Of a stretch of DNA of 7,656 bases, positions 6,315 to 7,656 are shown one piece after another. Position numbers and translations under genes: made by a program. The DNA is from JANQUM01 sp047630355. Lineage in GTDB: Bacteria; Bacteroidota; Bacteroidia; Cytophagales; Spirosomataceae. The DNA is taken from the NCBI GenBank assembly GCA_047630355.1, contig JBLHXN010000151.1:1-7656 (forward strand), read 5' to 3'. Numbering within the stretch: the stretch's first letter is position 1; each line of letters begins with the position of its first letter. Below the pieces are notes generated by a model. The model did not search any database. It was not told the origin of the DNA and saw nothing but the letters and a program-made list of their open reading frames with translations.

Positions 6315-6851
6315 ATGATTTCGCCTATTTATATTTCGTTGGTTGACAAAAACGATAACATTACCGGTTCGGAAGAAAAACTTTTGGTTCATCAAAAAGG
6401 CCTTCTACACCGGGCGTTTTCTATTATAGTTTATAATAGAAACGGAGAAATGTTGATTCATCAACGGGCTTTGCATAAATACCACTCCGGCGGACTTTGG
6501 ACGAATGCTTGCTGTGGGCATCCGAACGAAGGAGAAGCCATGGAAGCTGCCATTCACCGCCGTTTAGAAGAAGAAATGGGCTTCGATTGTCCGCTTGATT
6601 TAAAATTCAAGTTTCATTACCACGCAAAGTTTGATAACGGTTTGACGGAAAACGAAATGGATCACGTTTACGTGGGAGAGTTTAATAACGACTTCGTTTT
6701 TAACCCCGAAGAAGTAGCTGACTATAAATGGGTTGACGTAGATTTCGTGCAAAATGATGTAGAAAATAACCCCGACAACTACACGGTTTGGTTTCGGGAA
6801 ATCTTGCAGCAGGAAGCGTTTGAGGGCGGTATGACCGTAGTAAGGGCGTAA
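6315..6851 (+). CDS. idi: Isopentenyl-diphosphate delta-isomerase, type 1
   Basis: Interconverts isopentenyl diphosphate and dimethylallyl diphosphate, the two isoprenoid building units, in the cytoplasm. It is a Nudix-fold enzyme of 178 residues, close to the 182 of E. coli Idi. Seen: HQKGLLHRAFS with H26 and H32 (metal ligands), LWTNACCGHP with catalytic C67 and ligand H69, the altered Nudix helix GEAMEAAIHRRLEEEMGF at about 73-90, TENEMDHVYV with E112 and E114 (catalytic and metal-binding acids), and a conserved WF pair near 149-150 (YTVWFREIL). All catalytic residues expected of type 1 are present. The ATG at 6315 is preferred over an in-frame TTG at 6282, which would add eleven residues unlike the family N-terminus. 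The gene is convergent with serA and divergent from the FAH-rhodanese pair, so probably monocistronic. Its last codons form half of the terminator hairpin. Confidence 0.96.
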   Translation: MISPIYISLVDKNDNITGSEEKLLVHQKGLLHRAFSIIVYNRNGEMLIHQRALHKYHSGGLWTNACCGHPNEGEAMEAAIHRRLEEEMGFDCPLDLKFKFHYHAKFDNGLTENEMDHVYVGEFNNDFVFNPEEVADYKWVDVDFVQNDVENNPDNYTVWFREILQQEAFEGGMTVVRA

Positions 6852-6867
6852 AATTTCACGCCCTTAC
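6840..6867. terminator. Bidirectional hairpin terminator between idi and serA
   Basis: GTAAGGGCGT (6840-6849) and ACGCCCTTAC (6858-6867) form a perfect 10-bp stem around an 8-base loop, AAAATTTC. The left arm covers the last codons of idi and the first base of its stop. The serA stop is 13 bases beyond the right arm, so the hairpin serves two converging transcripts. No clear T-run follows on either strand, so it may act by RNA structure or 3'-end stabilisation rather than as a textbook intrinsic terminator. Confidence 0.65.
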
Positions 6868-6879
6868 CGTCTCGGGAAA

Positions 6880-7656
6880 TCAAAAAATCATCCTGAACTT
6901 AATCGTCTCGTCAATTCCTTTAATGTCTTGCACAAACTCTTTGGTGTAAGCCTCTTCAATATCCACGATTACGTATCCAATCTTCTCGTTAGTTTTCAAG
7001 TACTGTCCCGTTACGTTTATGCCGTGTTTCGCAAAGATATTGTTCAGCTTCGCCATAATACCCGGCACGTTTTTGTGAATGTGTAATAAGCGGTGACCGT
7101 GCTGTAAAAGGGGAAGTTGTACTTCGGGAATGTTTACGTTACCCGTTGTGCTCCCATTGTTGATGTATTCAAGCAAACGCTCGGGAACGTAATGTCCGAT
7201 TCCTTCTTGAGCTTCCTCCGTGCTACCGCCAATGTGCGGCGTAAGAATCACGTTTTCCATGCCCATTAATTCGCCTTCAAAAGCATCATTATTTGTTTTG
7301 GGTTCAGTTGGGAATACGTCCACACCAGCTCCGGCAATTTTTCCCGACTTTAGAGCATCTACCAATGCTGGAATTTGTACCACTTTACCACGGGCTAGAT
7401 TCAAGAAAATAACGCCATCTTTCATTTGAGCAAATTCTTCCGCTCCAATTAAGTCGTCGTTTTCGGGTTTACCGTCAATATGTAAACTTACTACGTCTGC
7501 CACCTCCAAAACTTCCTGCATTGTGCGGCATTTCTTGGCGTTTCCGAGCGGCATTTTGTCGGTGCTATCGTAATAGTGAACTTCCATTCCCATGGCTTCG
7601 CCAATGACCGAAAGTTGCGTTCCGATGTGACCGTAGCCAATTAGGCCGAGCTTTTT
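6880..7656 (-). CDS. serA: D-3-phosphoglycerate dehydrogenase, 5' end beyond the window
   Basis: Catalyses the first step of serine synthesis, NAD-dependent oxidation of 3-phosphoglycerate to 3-phosphohydroxypyruvate, in the cytoplasm. The frame is open to the right edge; 258 C-terminal residues are present of about 410 in the E. coli-type enzyme. Counting from the first residue in the window: the NAD-binding loop GYGHIG at 7-12, an acidic residue D30 at the end of the second strand (VHYYD), NLARG with catalytic-site R89, VDVFPTEP with E118, and TPHIGG with H141, which completes the Arg-Glu-His set. PEVQLPLL then leads into a C-terminal ACT domain. Within it, HIHKNVPG (N196) and HGINV (N214) match the serine-contacting asparagines of E. 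coli SerA, so feedback inhibition by serine is likely. An apparent ATG at 7593 is internal (AMGMEVHYY), since the Rossmann motif continues upstream. Gene order upstream is not visible. Confidence 0.96.
   Translation of the reverse strand, partial: KKLGLIGYGHIGTQLSVIGEAMGMEVHYYDSTDKMPLGNAKKCRTMQEVLEVADVVSLHIDGKPENDDLIGAEEFAQMKDGVIFLNLARGKVVQIPALVDALKSGKIAGAGVDVFPTEPKTNNDAFEGELMGMENVILTPHIGGSTEEAQEGIGHYVPERLLEYINNGSTTGNVNIPEVQLPLLQHGHRLLHIHKNVPGIMAKLNNIFAKHGINVTGQYLKTNEKIGYVIVDIEEAYTKEFVQDIKGIDETIKFRMIF

Noticed and set aside
7220..7429. Plus-strand frame of 69 codons opposite serA
   Set aside because: Antisense shadow of a strongly conserved enzyme gene.
1..7656. A new defence, mobile or biosynthetic system
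   Set aside because: All sizeable frames belong to known transport or metabolic families, and no mobility, nuclease, toxin, CRISPR or RNA-gene signature was found on either strand.

Overview
The window looks like ordinary chromosome of a Bacteroidota bacterium, probably of the Cytophagales type. I infer this from several sequences matching the Bacteroidota promoter pattern (-33 TTG, -7 TAnnTTTG), from A/T-rich leaders without clear Shine-Dalgarno sites, and from the protein families present. There is no tRNA, rRNA, CRISPR array, transposase, integrase or phage gene, and I see no convincing new multi-gene system.

Layout. Positions 1-3420 (minus strand) hold a two-gene tripartite efflux cassette: a periplasmic adaptor (3420 to 2368), then the N-terminal 731 residues of an RND inner-membrane pump (2193 to beyond position 1). 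A 174-base gap separates them and contains a strikingly GC-rich, hairpin-forming block. No outer-membrane channel gene or regulator is visible, but the left edge cuts the pump. Divergent from the cassette is an NRAMP-related membrane transporter (plus strand, about 3606-4772) that lacks the classical metal-binding residues. After it comes a 56-codon gene for a single-span membrane protein (4865-5035) with its own promoter-like box.

Convergent to that small gene is a minus-strand pair: a fumarylacetoacetate-hydrolase-fold enzyme resembling 2-keto-3-deoxy-D-arabinonate dehydratase (6191 to 5337), and a single-domain rhodanese (5337 to 5056). Their stop and start codons overlap as TGATG, so they are probably translationally coupled. 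Divergent from this pair is a type 1 isopentenyl-diphosphate isomerase (6315-6851). It meets the 3' part of a D-3-phosphoglycerate dehydrogenase gene, serA (minus strand, 6880 to the right edge), across a perfect 10-bp hairpin that probably terminates both.

Functionally these are mostly separate housekeeping or transport units: efflux, transport, isoprenoid synthesis and serine synthesis. The points most worth a second look are the altered NRAMP active site, the FAH-rhodanese coupling, the unannotated 56-residue membrane protein, and the GC-rich element inside the efflux operon.
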